From Tannerella forsythia (GTDB lineage: Bacteria; Bacteroidota; Bacteroidia; Bacteroidales; Tannerellaceae), in contig NZ_RQYN01000025.1 in the NCBI RefSeq assembly GCF_003860135.1, positions 1 to 43,255 of the forward strand: DNA of 43,255 nt. The letters run 5' to 3'. The translations under genes were made by a program, and so were the position numbers. The first letter of the stretch is position 1, and the number at the start of each line of letters is the position of its first letter. Below, one piece after another: positions 35,401-43,255 of the stretch. The notes beneath the pieces are model-generated. The model ran no database searches. It was not told the DNA's origin and saw only the letters and a list, made by a program, of their open reading frames with translations.

Positions 35401-35682
35401 ATAAATGCTGGTGGAAAACGAAATACAATACAAATAGGTTTAGATATCATAAATGTAGGAAATCTTCTAAATAGCAAATGGGGAACACATAATAGCGTAA
35501 ATAAAAATAATATTTTAGAAGTAGCAAACATGAAAAAAGTTGTGGAAGGAAATGGATCAGTAAAACCAACTTTCAACTTTCTTAAAAACGGAAAAGAAGT
35601 ACTTAAAGAAACTTATAGACCTAATATAGGATATGCTTCGACATATTATATGCAACTAAGTTTACGTTATATATTCAATTAA
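32401..35682 (+). CDS. TonB-dependent receptor (Oar-like)
   Basis: The 1093-residue outer-membrane protein has a signal peptide (MVKKIKFLAVMFLL…IQAQ), an N-terminal carboxypeptidase-regulatory-like domain (about 27-112: GHVTDKEGAVIGATIV, NVDGRYNLNGMRVGG, VSYIGYKK), a plug domain (about 115-235: NNITIDGASFNNKFG) and a long barrel ending in LRYIFN. The layout resembles the Oar/CarboxypepD family. No SusD partner follows, so glycan uptake of the SusCD type is not indicated; ligand unknown. Its DNA is clearly more AT-rich than its neighbours, with many AAT, TTA and ATA codons, suggesting different origin or expression. A terminator follows directly. Confidence 0.9.
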   Translation: MVKKIKFLAVMFLLMTTTAIQAQITTASMSGHVTDKEGAVIGATIVATHEPSGTTYGTITNVDGRYNLNGMRVGGPYKVEVSYIGYKKSVTTGITLSLSENYVLNIELTEEAVGLDEIQVIAKGGSSNMNSDRAGAVTNINTRLINTLPSVSRNLTDFTKLTPQANGAAIGGGTYRQNNITIDGASFNNKFGIGQSMPANGSPISLDAIEQISVSVTPYDVRQSGFLGASINAVTRSGDNEFRGSVYSYLNNEKFKGNKVKDQTFKRTKSRYNLYGIRFGGPIIKNKLFFFVNFEAEKTIVPGPSRVAATDNNPYTDGSNNIARPLASEMDMISKYLSEKYGYETGPYQDYSNESTGMKFLARVDWNINNNHRLNIRYNITKSKEPLYPSTSSSQIFPSPYDRSYNRRGMYAMWYKNTGYFQEQNFSSVAAELNSSFGKLNNLFRFTYTNQDEPRSTSGKAFPFVDILKDKIPFVSFGTELFSYGNLRKVNSFTINDDVIYNFGKHTITTGLQYEYNYTKNGFQRFGTGYYAYNSWEDFISDKPAKSFAITHPNDLSISQAFPSFKFNQFTLYAQDEINISKQLKILAGIRADLPIYPKIDTYNPKVAELDFNGKKFDTGELPSAKILLSPRLGFNYDIKGDRSIVLRGGTGLFTGTIPFVWIVAQASDAGVLQTTYTNKTIPSFKPSVSEILKEIYPDGLKAEPSINSAIVKIDDNLKLPQNWKSSLAIDIKLPWNMNASLEGIYSKDINSVGVTNVGLKPDAFRINGYPDQRPISKKQYYQSKLKNVYLLNNAGENKYWSVTAKLQKSFENGFDASIAYTRSYGKSSGDGIGDQVGSAWFNDPRTYGSNSHDIGYMNYILPNRLIASISYRKEYAKYFATTISLFYEGGEQGRFSYTYAATNLNKYPNNLNNDGGGNAMLYIPKDKSEITFVDMLDTDKKSPNYGKVIYTASQQEIDFWNYIEQDNYLRNNKGKYAIRNGVLMPWINTFDVKILQDFFINAGGKRNTIQIGLDIINVGNLLNSKWGTHNSVNKNNILEVANMKKVVEGNGSVKPTFNFLKNGKEVLKETYRPNIGYASTYYMQLSLRYIFN

Positions 35683-35710
35683 TTATCTAAATAATTTATC
35701 AATATTTAAG

Positions 35711-35747
35711 TTCCCCGGAAACTTCTTATTTTCGGGGAATTTTTTTA
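35711..35747 (+). terminator. Intrinsic terminator after the TonB receptor gene
   Basis: TTCCCCGGAAA (35711-35721) pairs with TTTTCGGGGAA (35729-35739) with one G-U pair and a 7-nt loop, followed by seven T residues. Confidence 0.9.
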
Positions 35748-36213
35748 TCTTTTACTTTAGAAGAAGGAAGCTGAAAACTCAGGAAAAAGTTGTTTATAAA
35801 AACTGAAAAAGGAATTTGATTAATTGGTTCGATTTTTAAATAGGCATCAAATTTTATCTCCCGAAAAAATTATACGAATTCTTTTATGTACTTTTCAAAC
35901 GACAAAATCCACAAAAAAAATGATTTTTACGATGCTAAAATATCCCCTGAAAAAGTTTTCAAACTTTGTTTATAAATTACCTCTAAATACTATTTATAAA
36001 TAACTTATCTTGTTTATATCTTACTCAAAAAATAATCCTTTTATTTGAAAGAATGAAATACAAAAAATCATAGAAAAAAATATCAACACTTTAAACAGCC
36101 TATCATCTACATCATTTTAGATTTTTAAAAATTAATCTGATGTATATATCCATAAAAATTGGTTGAAATCTTTCTGTGCTTTGGGTTTATCTGCCGTAAT
36201 TTAAAATAGACAA
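35748..36213. other. AT-rich gene-free region
   Basis: About 470 nt between the terminator and the promoter of the DUF4254 gene. All frames are broken by many stops; no hairpin, repeat or RNA gene could be supported. Confidence 0.6.
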
Positions 36214-36244
36214 TTGGTATATTGGAAAGAGTTACGTATATTTG
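36214..36244 (+). promoter_or_regulatory. Probable promoter of the DUF4254-GT9 pair
   Basis: TTG (36214-36216), 20-nt spacer, TATATTTG (36237-36244), a good match to the Bacteroidetes promoter. The ATG at 36261 is 16 nt downstream. Confidence 0.7.
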
Positions 36245-36260
36245 TCGACTTTAAAAATTA

Positions 36261-36875
36261 ATGTTTATGGAACGTTTTAGTGAACTATGTTATCCGATTT
36301 TTGAACAGGCTACGAACGATTACCACTTAACAGACGACGTTGATGCCATGATTCGAAACCCTTACCCGCAAGAAAAAATTGAATGTTATCTCTATTTAAA
36401 AAATTGGATTGATGCGGTACAGTGGCATCTTGAAGATATTATTCGAGATCCAAATATAGATCCTTCCGAAGCTTTGGTTATTAAAAGACGTATTGATAAA
36501 TCCAATCAGGATCGTACGGACTTAGTCGAACGAATTGATAGTTATTTTCTTGATAAATATAAAGATGTATCTATTTTACCTGATGCAACTATCAATACCG
36601 AAAGCCCTGCATGGGCTATTGATCGTCTTTCTATTTTGGTATTGAAGATTTATCACATGAAAGCTGAAGCCGATCGTACGGATGCTGAGACTGATCATCT
36701 TGAGACTTGTCGCCGTAAACTGGATATATTGCTTGAACAGAAGAAAGACCTTTCGACGGCGTTAGATCAGTTGTTGAACGATATCAGCGAGGGACGGAAA
36801 TACATGAAAGTTTACAAACAAATGAAGATGTATAACGATCCGTCGCTTAATCCTGTATTATACGGTAAGAAGTAA
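36261..36875 (+). CDS. DUF4254 protein
   Basis: The 204-residue helical protein matches DUF4254, found in Bacteroidetes beside glycosyltransferase genes. Typical are the charged helix QWHLEDIIRDPNI, RIDKSNQDRTDLVERID and a C-terminal CRRKLDILLEQKKDL-like coiled coil. No signal peptide or catalytic motif is visible. The ATG at 36261 or the one 6 nt later (36267) may be used. It stands 10 nt before a GT9 gene, suggesting a joint role in surface glycan assembly; the function is unknown. Confidence 0.88.
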   Translation: MFMERFSELCYPIFEQATNDYHLTDDVDAMIRNPYPQEKIECYLYLKNWIDAVQWHLEDIIRDPNIDPSEALVIKRRIDKSNQDRTDLVERIDSYFLDKYKDVSILPDATINTESPAWAIDRLSILVLKIYHMKAEADRTDAETDHLETCRRKLDILLEQKKDLSTALDQLLNDISEGRKYMKVYKQMKMYNDPSLNPVLYGKK

Positions 36876-36885
36876 AACTTCGGCA

Positions 36886-37947
36886 ATGAAACCACGAATT
36901 TCGGTTAAAAGAGCATTGGTGATTCGTTTCCGACGAGTGGGAGACTCTGTTTTGGCTGTTTCCGTATGCAAGAGTTTGAAAAAAACATTTCCCGGAGTTC
37001 AGGTCGATTTTGTTTTAAATGACAATATAGCCTCTTTGTACGAAGGTCATCCCGATATAGATCGGATCATTACCTTCAGTGACGAAGAGAACTATAATTT
37101 ACCTAAGTATTTGAAACGTGTCCGTCGTTTAATGCGTGAGACGTATTACGATGTGATTATTGATATGCGTGCTACGGTAAAGACCCTATTTTTCAGTCTT
37201 TTTTCGTTACGTACACCTTTTCGCATAGGGACAAAGAAGGCCTATAGTCTTTTTCTGAATAATTATCGAGTGCCTAATCGGGATGATAGTTCGTTAGATA
37301 TGGTACAGTGTAATTTAAGATTGTTGGAACCTTTGGAAAAGATTGCCGATGTTAAATATGAAACTTCGTTTAGTTTATTTGTTCCGGATGAAGAGAAAGC
37401 TGTTTATCGTTCCTATATGGAGCGTCAGGGAATCGATTTTAAGCGTCCCATAGTCCTTGCGGCTGTTGCTACCCGTATTGTGGGGAAAGGCTGGGATATG
37501 GAACGTATGAAGGTAATTATTGAAAAAATGATCGAAAGATATCATCCGCAGATTATTTTGAATTATGCTGGAGAACGTGAGAAAAAAATTTGTAATCGGT
37601 TATATGAGGATTTAGGCAAAGATCCTCATATTTTTATGAATATAGAAGCAAGTTCGCTTCAAGAATTACGTGCGCTTACGTCGCTTTGTGATTTCTTTTT
37701 TGGAAACGAAGGAGGTCCTCGTCATATTGCTCAGGCTTTAGATGTACCTTCTTTTGCCATTTATCCTCCAGGAATACGTAAAAGCCTTTGGCTTCCGGGA
37801 TATTATGTACGTTTTCAAGGCATAAGTCCGGATGATATTCTTCCTGATGACGGAACGATGACAAAAGAAGAACGTTTTGAATTATTGACGACTGAACGTG
37901 TTTGGGAAGGACTCGATGAAATGTTAAGTGCTTATCTTCTCTGTTAA
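36886..37947 (+). CDS. Glycosyltransferase family 9
   Basis: The 353-residue protein opens with ALVIRFRRVGDSVLAVSVCKSL, the GT9 N-terminus, and has the donor-site segment FFFGNEGGPRHIAQALDVPSFAIYPPG. It resembles ADP-heptose:LPS heptosyltransferases. It follows the DUF4254 gene and ends before a pair of terminators. It is not closely similar by eye to the GT9 protein at 9465-10499, so the cell has at least two different members. Confidence 0.9.
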   Translation: MKPRISVKRALVIRFRRVGDSVLAVSVCKSLKKTFPGVQVDFVLNDNIASLYEGHPDIDRIITFSDEENYNLPKYLKRVRRLMRETYYDVIIDMRATVKTLFFSLFSLRTPFRIGTKKAYSLFLNNYRVPNRDDSSLDMVQCNLRLLEPLEKIADVKYETSFSLFVPDEEKAVYRSYMERQGIDFKRPIVLAAVATRIVGKGWDMERMKVIIEKMIERYHPQIILNYAGEREKKICNRLYEDLGKDPHIFMNIEASSLQELRALTSLCDFFFGNEGGPRHIAQALDVPSFAIYPPGIRKSLWLPGYYVRFQGISPDDILPDDGTMTKEERFELLTTERVWEGLDEMLSAYLLC

Positions 37948-37990
37948 ATGAAGTAGCAGATTTATAGGTAAGTTTTGAATAGAGTAGGGG

Positions 37991-38020
37991 GTATTTCGGA
38001 ACTGGTCGGAAATACTTTTT
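37991..38020 (+). terminator. Intrinsic terminator after the GT9 gene
   Basis: GTATTTC (37991-37997) pairs with GAAATAC (38008-38014); the six T residues after it make a classical terminator. A second, longer hairpin follows at 38028-38070. Confidence 0.7.
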
Positions 38021-38027
38021 TATAGGT

Positions 38028-38075
38028 ATAAGTCTGTTGTAACTATTTTTATAGTTTACAACGGACTTATTTTTA
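38028..38075. terminator. Bidirectional terminator between converging genes
   Basis: A 15-bp stem (38028-38042 with 38056-38070, one G-U pair) followed by TTTTTATG and preceded on the other side by A/T-rich sequence. It sits between the GT9 gene and the converging gene at 38087. Confidence 0.75.
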
Positions 38076-38086
38076 TGTTTTCCGGT

Positions 38087-38797
38087 TTATTGAAAGGAAT
38101 AAGCTATTCCGATTGTCCCGAAAGGTTTATTTTCTAAACCATAAATAGGTTGCGCATAGGCGATATCTATTTGTAGTTTCGGATTGATGATATACAAGAT
38201 TCCTGCATCTATGTTATGTTCGTTTCCGTTTTTTGAAAGAGTAGAAAAATATTCGATAAAGGTAGATATTTTGTCGGTTATATTGTATCCGAGAGCTGAT
38301 GATAAGTTTAAGTCTTTAAATTGATTAGAAGTTCCCAAATTATATCCGATCGAAAATTTGTCATTGATTTCATTTTCAAAAGCCATTTTGATTTCAAAAG
38401 GTATGCTGTTTCCTTTGAAATCTTTACTTGCAAGCTGTTCGAATGCTACGTAACCTACTAAGGTCATAGCCGGAATGATTTCTTTTTGTTCTATGATTCT
38501 TTGTTTAAAACTAAGTGAAATAGGTAATAATCCTTTATTTTCAAATTCTTTGCCTACATCTAATAACAGACGTATTTCAGTTGAAGGAGTTAATCCGTAA
38601 CGTAACATTAAGTTATTTATAACTTTCTGTTTAGCTACTGTTATACCGTTTTCAAGTTGAAATGTATTTTTGGGAATTGTATATACTCCGTCACTTTGGT
38701 CGGGTCTGTCTGTATTAATACTTTCTACTTGTGCCATAGCATTGTTTACCGATATGAAAAGGCTAAATATGAATAATAGATGGTATATAGTTTTCAT
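38087..38797 (-). CDS. Outer-membrane protein of the PF13557 (phenol MetA) family
   Basis: The 236-residue protein has a signal peptide (MKTIYHLLFIF…NAMAQ) and the start ESINTDRPDQSDGVYTIPKNTFQLENG, a mark of the family called putative MetA-pathway of phenol degradation. The rest consists of beta strands ending in IGIAYSF with a terminal Gln, as in a small barrel. The family name does not prove a role in phenol metabolism; no such genes are nearby. It stands alone, convergent with the GT9 gene. Confidence 0.8.
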   Translation of the reverse strand: MKTIYHLLFIFSLFISVNNAMAQVESINTDRPDQSDGVYTIPKNTFQLENGITVAKQKVINNLMLRYGLTPSTEIRLLLDVGKEFENKGLLPISLSFKQRIIEQKEIIPAMTLVGYVAFEQLASKDFKGNSIPFEIKMAFENEINDKFSIGYNLGTSNQFKDLNLSSALGYNITDKISTFIEYFSTLSKNGNEHNIDAGILYIINPKLQIDIAYAQPIYGLENKPFGTIGIAYSFQ

Positions 38798-38942
38798 CCT
38801 TATGTCTGTCGCTAAGTATAATAAATAATTGTCTCTATTGAATTTGTTTTACGGTGGTATAACAATTATCTATTTTAAAATGTTTACTTATTGATTGAAA
38901 CTATATTTTTTAAAGAGTTTTTTATTTGTGTATGTCTTTGAT

Positions 38943-38950
38943 TATCTTTG
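38943..38950 (+). promoter_or_regulatory. Probable -7 element of the mnmG promoter
   Basis: TATCTTTG matches TAnnTTTG, 29 nt before the mnmG ATG. The -33 part is not clear. Confidence 0.5.
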
Positions 38951-38979
38951 CACCTCTTTTTAATCAAGCTAAGTAATAG

Positions 38980-40857
38980 ATGAGATTCGATTATGATGTG
39001 ATAGTAGTGGGAGCAGGCCATGCAGGCTGTGAAGCTGCGGCTGCGGCTGCGAATTTAGGTTCGCGCACGTTACTGATTACGATGGATATGAATAAAATTG
39101 CCCAGATGAGTTGCAATCCTGCTGTAGGTGGAATTGCGAAGGGGCAGATTGTTCGTGAGATCGATGCTTTGGGAGGTTTTATGGGAATCGTAACCGATCG
39201 TACCGCTATTCAGTTTCGGATGCTGAATCGCAGTAAGGGACCTGCCATGTGGAGTCCTCGGGCACAGAACGATCGAGTCAAATTTATTCAAACTTGGCGC
39301 GAGATTCTTGAAAATCTCCCTAATTTGTGGATATGGCAAGATACCGTCGCTGAGTTACTTTTAAATGGAAATCGTGTTTGTGGTGTAAAGACGGCTTTAG
39401 GGGTCGAATTTAGAGCAAATTCGGTTGTTTTGACGAACGGCACTTTTTTGAATGGATTGATGCATGTCGGTCGTGTACAATTTTCGGGCGGACGAATTTC
39501 GGAACCGGCTGTAGGTGGATTAACCGAACAGTTGATTTCACTCGGTTTTATTTCCGATCGGATGAAAACAGGCACTCCTGTTCGAATAGACGCTAGAAGC
39601 GTTCATTTTGAAGAACTTACTGAACAGCCGGGCGAAAATGATTTTCGTAAATTTTCTTATTTAGACAATGTCAAAAGAGAACTTAAACAATTAAGCTGTT
39701 GGACTTTATATACGAATGAGGAGTGTCACAATATCTTACGTAAAGGATTATCGGAATCACCTCTGTATAATGGACAGATACAAAGTATAGGTCCTCGTTA
39801 TTGTCCGAGTATTGAAACAAAAATCGTCACTTTTGCCGATAAAGTACAACACCAATTATTTTTGGAACCCGAAGGTGAATCAACACAGGAATATTATTTG
39901 AATGGATTTTCTTCGTCTCTTCCTTTTGAAATTCAGTTGAAAGCTTTACAAAAAATATCGCCTTTTCGTGACATTCAATTGTATCGTCCAGGATATGCGA
40001 TCGAATATGATTTTTTTGATCCTACACAGTTGTTACATACTTTAGAGACAAAAAAAATTTTGAATTTATTTTTTGCCGGTCAGATTAATGGTACTACCGG
40101 TTATGAAGAAGCGGCAGGGCAGGGGATCGTAGCGGGTATTAATGCGCATCTTCGTTGTCATGGTGAAGATACGTTTATTTTAAATCGTGATGAGGCATAT
40201 ATTGGAGTACTGATCGATGATTTAGTGACGAAAGGAGTAGATGAACCGTATCGTATGTTTACTTCGCGTGCGGAGTATCGTATTCTTTTGCGTCAAGACG
40301 ATGCTGATATGCGTCTTACCGAACGAGCTTACCAATTAGGACTTGCCGATACTTATCGTTACGGTTTGTTGGAAACGAAAAAAGAAATGATTGATCGAAT
40401 TACAGAATTTATTCATTCTTTTTCCGTCACACCTACTCAAATTAATTCTACATTAATTTCTTTAGGAACAGCTCCTATTCCTCATGCGTATAAACTGGCC
40501 AATATATTAACTCGACCTCAAGTTTCGTTTTCCGATATCAAAGAAGTGATACCGGAGTTTAATCAGTTGACAGATGTGATTCCGATTTCTCGTCGGGATG
40601 AAATTTTAGAAGCGGCTGAGATCAGAATAAAATACAGCGGATACATTCGACGCGAAAGACAGATTGCGGATAAGGTATCTCGATTGGAAAATATTCGGAT
40701 CAAAGATAAGTTTGATTATTTATCGATTAAATCTCTTTCGACGGAAGCTCGCCAGAAGTTACATAAAATAAATCCGGAAACGATTGCGCAGGCAAGTCGT
40801 ATTCCCGGAATTTCTCCGAGCGACGTCAATATTCTTTTAGTACTATTAGGTAGATAA
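38980..40857 (+). CDS. mnmG: tRNA uridine-5-carboxymethylaminomethyl modification enzyme
   Basis: The 625-residue GidA protein has the FAD-binding VIVVGAGHAGCEAA, the NPAVGGIAKGQIVREID segment, VVLTNGTFLNG, GRISEPAVGG and GTTGYEEAAGQGIVAGINA, all characteristic. With MnmE it modifies the wobble uridine of certain tRNAs. It begins MRFDYDVIVVG as the family does. The parS-like site lies 9 nt after its stop. In many bacteria mnmG is near the replication origin. Confidence 0.98.
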   Translation: MRFDYDVIVVGAGHAGCEAAAAAANLGSRTLLITMDMNKIAQMSCNPAVGGIAKGQIVREIDALGGFMGIVTDRTAIQFRMLNRSKGPAMWSPRAQNDRVKFIQTWREILENLPNLWIWQDTVAELLLNGNRVCGVKTALGVEFRANSVVLTNGTFLNGLMHVGRVQFSGGRISEPAVGGLTEQLISLGFISDRMKTGTPVRIDARSVHFEELTEQPGENDFRKFSYLDNVKRELKQLSCWTLYTNEECHNILRKGLSESPLYNGQIQSIGPRYCPSIETKIVTFADKVQHQLFLEPEGESTQEYYLNGFSSSLPFEIQLKALQKISPFRDIQLYRPGYAIEYDFFDPTQLLHTLETKKILNLFFAGQINGTTGYEEAAGQGIVAGINAHLRCHGEDTFILNRDEAYIGVLIDDLVTKGVDEPYRMFTSRAEYRILLRQDDADMRLTERAYQLGLADTYRYGLLETKKEMIDRITEFIHSFSVTPTQINSTLISLGTAPIPHAYKLANILTRPQVSFSDIKEVIPEFNQLTDVIPISRRDEILEAAEIRIKYSGYIRRERQIADKVSRLENIRIKDKFDYLSIKSLSTEARQKLHKINPETIAQASRIPGISPSDVNILLVLLGR

Positions 40858-40866
40858 TATAGAAAT

Positions 40867-40880
40867 GTTCCACGTGGAAC
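40867..40880. other. parS: parS-like palindrome
   Basis: GTTCCACGTGGAAC is a perfect 14-bp palindrome, and with its left T it matches the parS core used by ParB (TGTTCCACGTGGAAC…). It is intergenic between mnmG and uvrC and no second copy was found in the window. ParB and ParA are not encoded here, so function is inferred. Confidence 0.78.
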
Positions 40881-40901
40881 GTGATTTTTTATAAAATAAG
40901 A

Positions 40902-42707
40902 ATGGATGACAGGCTTAGCTACATATTAAAAATTCTTTCTACTATACCTGAGAAGCCGGGATGTTATCAATATTTCGATCGTAAAGGAACGATTATTTAT
41001 GTAGGGAAAGCTAAGAATTTACGCAAACGAGTTTCTTCTTATTTTCAGAAAGAGCATGAAAATAATAAAACTCGTGTTTTAGTCAAACATATTTACGATT
41101 TAAAATATATTGTAGTAGATTCGGAAGAAGATGCCCTGTTACTCGAAAATAATTTAATCAAACAGTATCGTCCGCGTTACAATGTCTTATTGAAGGACGA
41201 CAAAACGTATCCTTCCATCGTTATTAAAAACGAGTATTTTCCACGCATATTTCAAACAAGAAACATTGTAAGGGATGGTTCTTTGTATTTCGGTCCGTAT
41301 GCTTCTGCTTATGCTGCGAAAGTCATGCTGCAACTGATAAAAGAATTGTATCCGATTCGGACATGCAAACATGCCTTGACACCCGAATCTATTGCTTCGG
41401 GAAAGTATAAAGTTTGTCTCGAATATCATATTAAACGATGTAAAGCTCCTTGCGTCGGATTACAAAACAAAGAAGAATATAATCGGAATATTTCCGAAAT
41501 AAAGGAAATATTGAAAGGAAATAGCTCGCGGGTAAGTGCACTTCTTCTAAATCGGATGCGGAAACTTTCGGAGGAAATGCGTTTTGAGGAAGCTCAGGAA
41601 ATCAAACATCAATATGATTTGATTGAAAATTTTCGGTCGAAGTCGACGGTTGTCCCCATGTTGCATAATGTAGATGTATTTTCGTTGGATGAAAGCGAAC
41701 AATCCGTTTATATCAATTACATGCATATAGGGAACGGAGCGATTGTGCAGGTATATACGATTGAGTATCGGAAAAAGCTGGATGAACCAAAAGAGGAGCT
41801 TTTAGGTTTGGGTATTGTAGAAATGAGAGAGAGATTTCGGAGTAATGCTTCCGAAATAATTGTTCCTTTCATACCTGAAGGCGTATTTTCGAAACGCATT
41901 ATTTTTACGGTTCCACAACGAGGAGATAAGAAGAAATTACTTGATTTGTCTATTCAGAATGTAAAGCAATACAAAATCGATAAGTTGAAACGTTCGGATA
42001 AATTTAATCCGGAACAGCGATCGACTCGTCTCTTGACTACGATTCAAAAGGATTTACATTTACCTGTTCTGCCGATGCAGATAGAATGTTTCGATAATTC
42101 CAATATACAAGGTACAAACCCTGTTGCGGCTTGCGTCGTATTTAAAAAAGGAAAACCGTCGAAGAAGGATTATCGTCATTTTCATATAAAGACTGTTGTA
42201 GGTCCCGATGACTTCGCTTCCATGATAGAAGTTGTTACACGTCGTTACACAAGATTATTGGAAGAAGGTTCGCCTCTTCCGCAGCTGGTTGTTATCGATG
42301 GAGGAAAAGGGCAGTTGAATGCCGCGACGGAAGTACTTCGGCAATTGAATTTGTTGGATAAAATATCGATTATTGGATTAGCAAAACGGTTGGAAGAGAT
42401 TTTTTATCCGGGCGATCCGATACCGCTCATACTCGATAAGAATTCGGAAACATTGAAAGTTATTCAACATCTCCGCGACGAAGCCCATCGGTTTGGTATT
42501 ACATTTCATCGGAAAATGCGAAGTAAGAAGCAAATTATTTCGGAATTGGATGAAATTAAAGGTATCGGAGAAAAGACGAAAGAGGCGCTATTGAAAAAGT
42601 ACAAGAGTGTAAAACGGATTAAGGAAGCTCCGATGGACGAACTCATCGAATTGATTGGAGAGAGTAAGGCGGGAATCTTAATAAACAGTTTTAAAAAATC
42701 GGAGTAA
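40902..42707 (+). CDS. uvrC: UvrABC excinuclease subunit C
   Basis: The ATG at 40902 is preferred; a GTG start at 40881 would begin directly at the edge of the parS palindrome. The 601-residue protein has an N-terminal GIY-YIG nuclease domain (GTIIYVGKAKNLRKRVSSYF), a cysteine-containing segment, a UvrB-interaction helix (about 205-240), an RNase-H-like nuclease domain (IECFDNSNIQGTNPVAACVVF, VVIDGGKGQLNAA) and C-terminal helix-hairpin-helix repeats (IKGIGEKTKEALLKKY). It makes both incisions in nucleotide excision repair. dtd follows 31 nt downstream. Confidence 0.97.
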   Translation: MDDRLSYILKILSTIPEKPGCYQYFDRKGTIIYVGKAKNLRKRVSSYFQKEHENNKTRVLVKHIYDLKYIVVDSEEDALLLENNLIKQYRPRYNVLLKDDKTYPSIVIKNEYFPRIFQTRNIVRDGSLYFGPYASAYAAKVMLQLIKELYPIRTCKHALTPESIASGKYKVCLEYHIKRCKAPCVGLQNKEEYNRNISEIKEILKGNSSRVSALLLNRMRKLSEEMRFEEAQEIKHQYDLIENFRSKSTVVPMLHNVDVFSLDESEQSVYINYMHIGNGAIVQVYTIEYRKKLDEPKEELLGLGIVEMRERFRSNASEIIVPFIPEGVFSKRIIFTVPQRGDKKKLLDLSIQNVKQYKIDKLKRSDKFNPEQRSTRLLTTIQKDLHLPVLPMQIECFDNSNIQGTNPVAACVVFKKGKPSKKDYRHFHIKTVVGPDDFASMIEVVTRRYTRLLEEGSPLPQLVVIDGGKGQLNAATEVLRQLNLLDKISIIGLAKRLEEIFYPGDPIPLILDKNSETLKVIQHLRDEAHRFGITFHRKMRSKKQIISELDEIKGIGEKTKEALLKKYKSVKRIKEAPMDELIELIGESKAGILINSFKKSE

Positions 42708-42738
42708 ATATAGGCGGAAGAATTTAATTTTTTGTGAT

Positions 42739-43203
42739 ATGAGAACAATCATACAACGCGTCCAACACGCGTCGGTTACGATTGATGGAACAATACGGTC
42801 TGAGATTGGTAAAGGTCTATTGATATTGGTGGGTTTTGAAGATTCGGATACGGATAAAGAAATTCTCCGGATGGCGAAAAAGATCGTAAATATGAGAATT
42901 TTCGATGATGACGAAGGTGTTATGAATCGCTCTGTATTTGAAATCGGGGGAGAAATTTTAATCGTCAGCCAATTTACTTTATATGCTTCGACAAAAAAAG
43001 GAAATCGTCCGTCGTATATTCGCGCCGCGAAACCGGATATTGCGATTCCATTATACGGGTTGTTTTGCAAGGAAGTAGAAATACAATTAGGTCATGAAGT
43101 AAAAACGGGTGTTTTCGGTGCGGATATGAAAGTTCATTTATCGAACGATGGTCCCGTAACCATCATTGTCGATACAAAAGATGGTATTGTTAAATATATA
43201 TAG
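42739..43203 (+). CDS. dtd: D-aminoacyl-tRNA deacylase
   Basis: The 154-residue protein has the family's cross-subunit motif (SQFTLYASTKKGNRP), the C-terminal NDGPVTIIVDT, and the start MRTIIQRVQHASVTIDG. It removes D-amino acids (and glycine from tRNA-Ala) from mischarged tRNAs. It is third in mnmG-uvrC-dtd and complete; the remaining 52 nt of the window hold no visible gene start. Confidence 0.97.
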   Translation: MRTIIQRVQHASVTIDGTIRSEIGKGLLILVGFEDSDTDKEILRMAKKIVNMRIFDDDEGVMNRSVFEIGGEILIVSQFTLYASTKKGNRPSYIRAAKPDIAIPLYGLFCKEVEIQLGHEVKTGVFGADMKVHLSNDGPVTIIVDTKDGIVKYI

Positions 43204-43255
43204 CTATTTCATTGTTTAGTTTTAGAAAAAGTAATTTTAGGGATTTTTCTATCAT

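Noticed and set aside
40881-40901. GTG start for uvrC
   Set aside because: Begins at the edge of the parS-like palindrome and adds seven non-conserved residues; the ATG at 40902 is closer to the family start.

Overview
The window is chromosomal DNA of a Bacteroidales bacterium, probably in the Tannerella/Porphyromonas/Parabacteroides neighbourhood. Three things point there: promoters of the Bacteroidetes type (TTTG about 20 nt upstream of TAnnTTTG) with few Shine-Dalgarno sequences; an SusC/Oar-type TonB receptor; and PorZ, a component of the type IX secretion system that itself ends in a T9SS sorting domain. Genus is a guess. No rRNA, tRNA, CRISPR array or intact insertion sequence was found.

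Layout. 1-512 is gene-poor, with inverted and dispersed repeats and possibly the last codons of an upstream gene. 513-7265 (minus) reads leuS, a YitT-type membrane protein, rdgB, porZ. 7653-11130 (minus) reads purN, a GT9 glycosyltransferase, an LPS-kinase-like protein and a GT10 fucosyltransferase-like protein, a surface-glycan group. 11290-13618 (plus) is acpP-fabF-rnc, with a strong UUCG-capped hairpin in the first codons of rnc.

13.6-23.7 kb is accessory. It has a mobilization-protein relic (13750), then a TetR-controlled operon (14204-21199): TetR regulator, DarA-like and DarB-like enzymes (dialkylresorcinol/flexirubin type), an RND/MMPL exporter, a periplasmic LolA-like protein and a DUF1302-like outer-membrane barrel. 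Two copies of one operator palindrome, in opposite orientation, bracket the regulator gene. I read this as a self-contained system that makes a hydrophobic resorcinol-like lipid or polyketide and moves it to the outer membrane; it is the best candidate for an undescribed system here. It is followed by a scarred zone (21200-23706) with two nearly identical 161-bp repeats made of phased palindromes, a small gene, a lipoprotein, a frameshifted HAD phosphatase with a second partial copy, and a possible AbiEii toxin relic.

23.7-29.6 kb (minus) is a compact menaquinone operon menF-menD-menB-menC-menE. It is followed by pfkA (minus), a 5'-nucleotidase lipoprotein, and a strikingly AT-rich TonB-dependent receptor gene with a good terminator. 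36.2-38.8 kb has a DUF4254 protein with a second GT9 enzyme, paired terminators, and a small outer-membrane protein. The end (38980-43203, plus) is mnmG-uvrC-dtd, with a parS-like palindrome between mnmG and uvrC, which suggests the replication origin may be near.

Overall the window alternates core housekeeping (translation, nucleotide pool cleaning, fatty-acid synthesis, respiration quinone, DNA repair) with envelope and secretion genes, and is interrupted by one accessory block around 13.6-23.7 kb.
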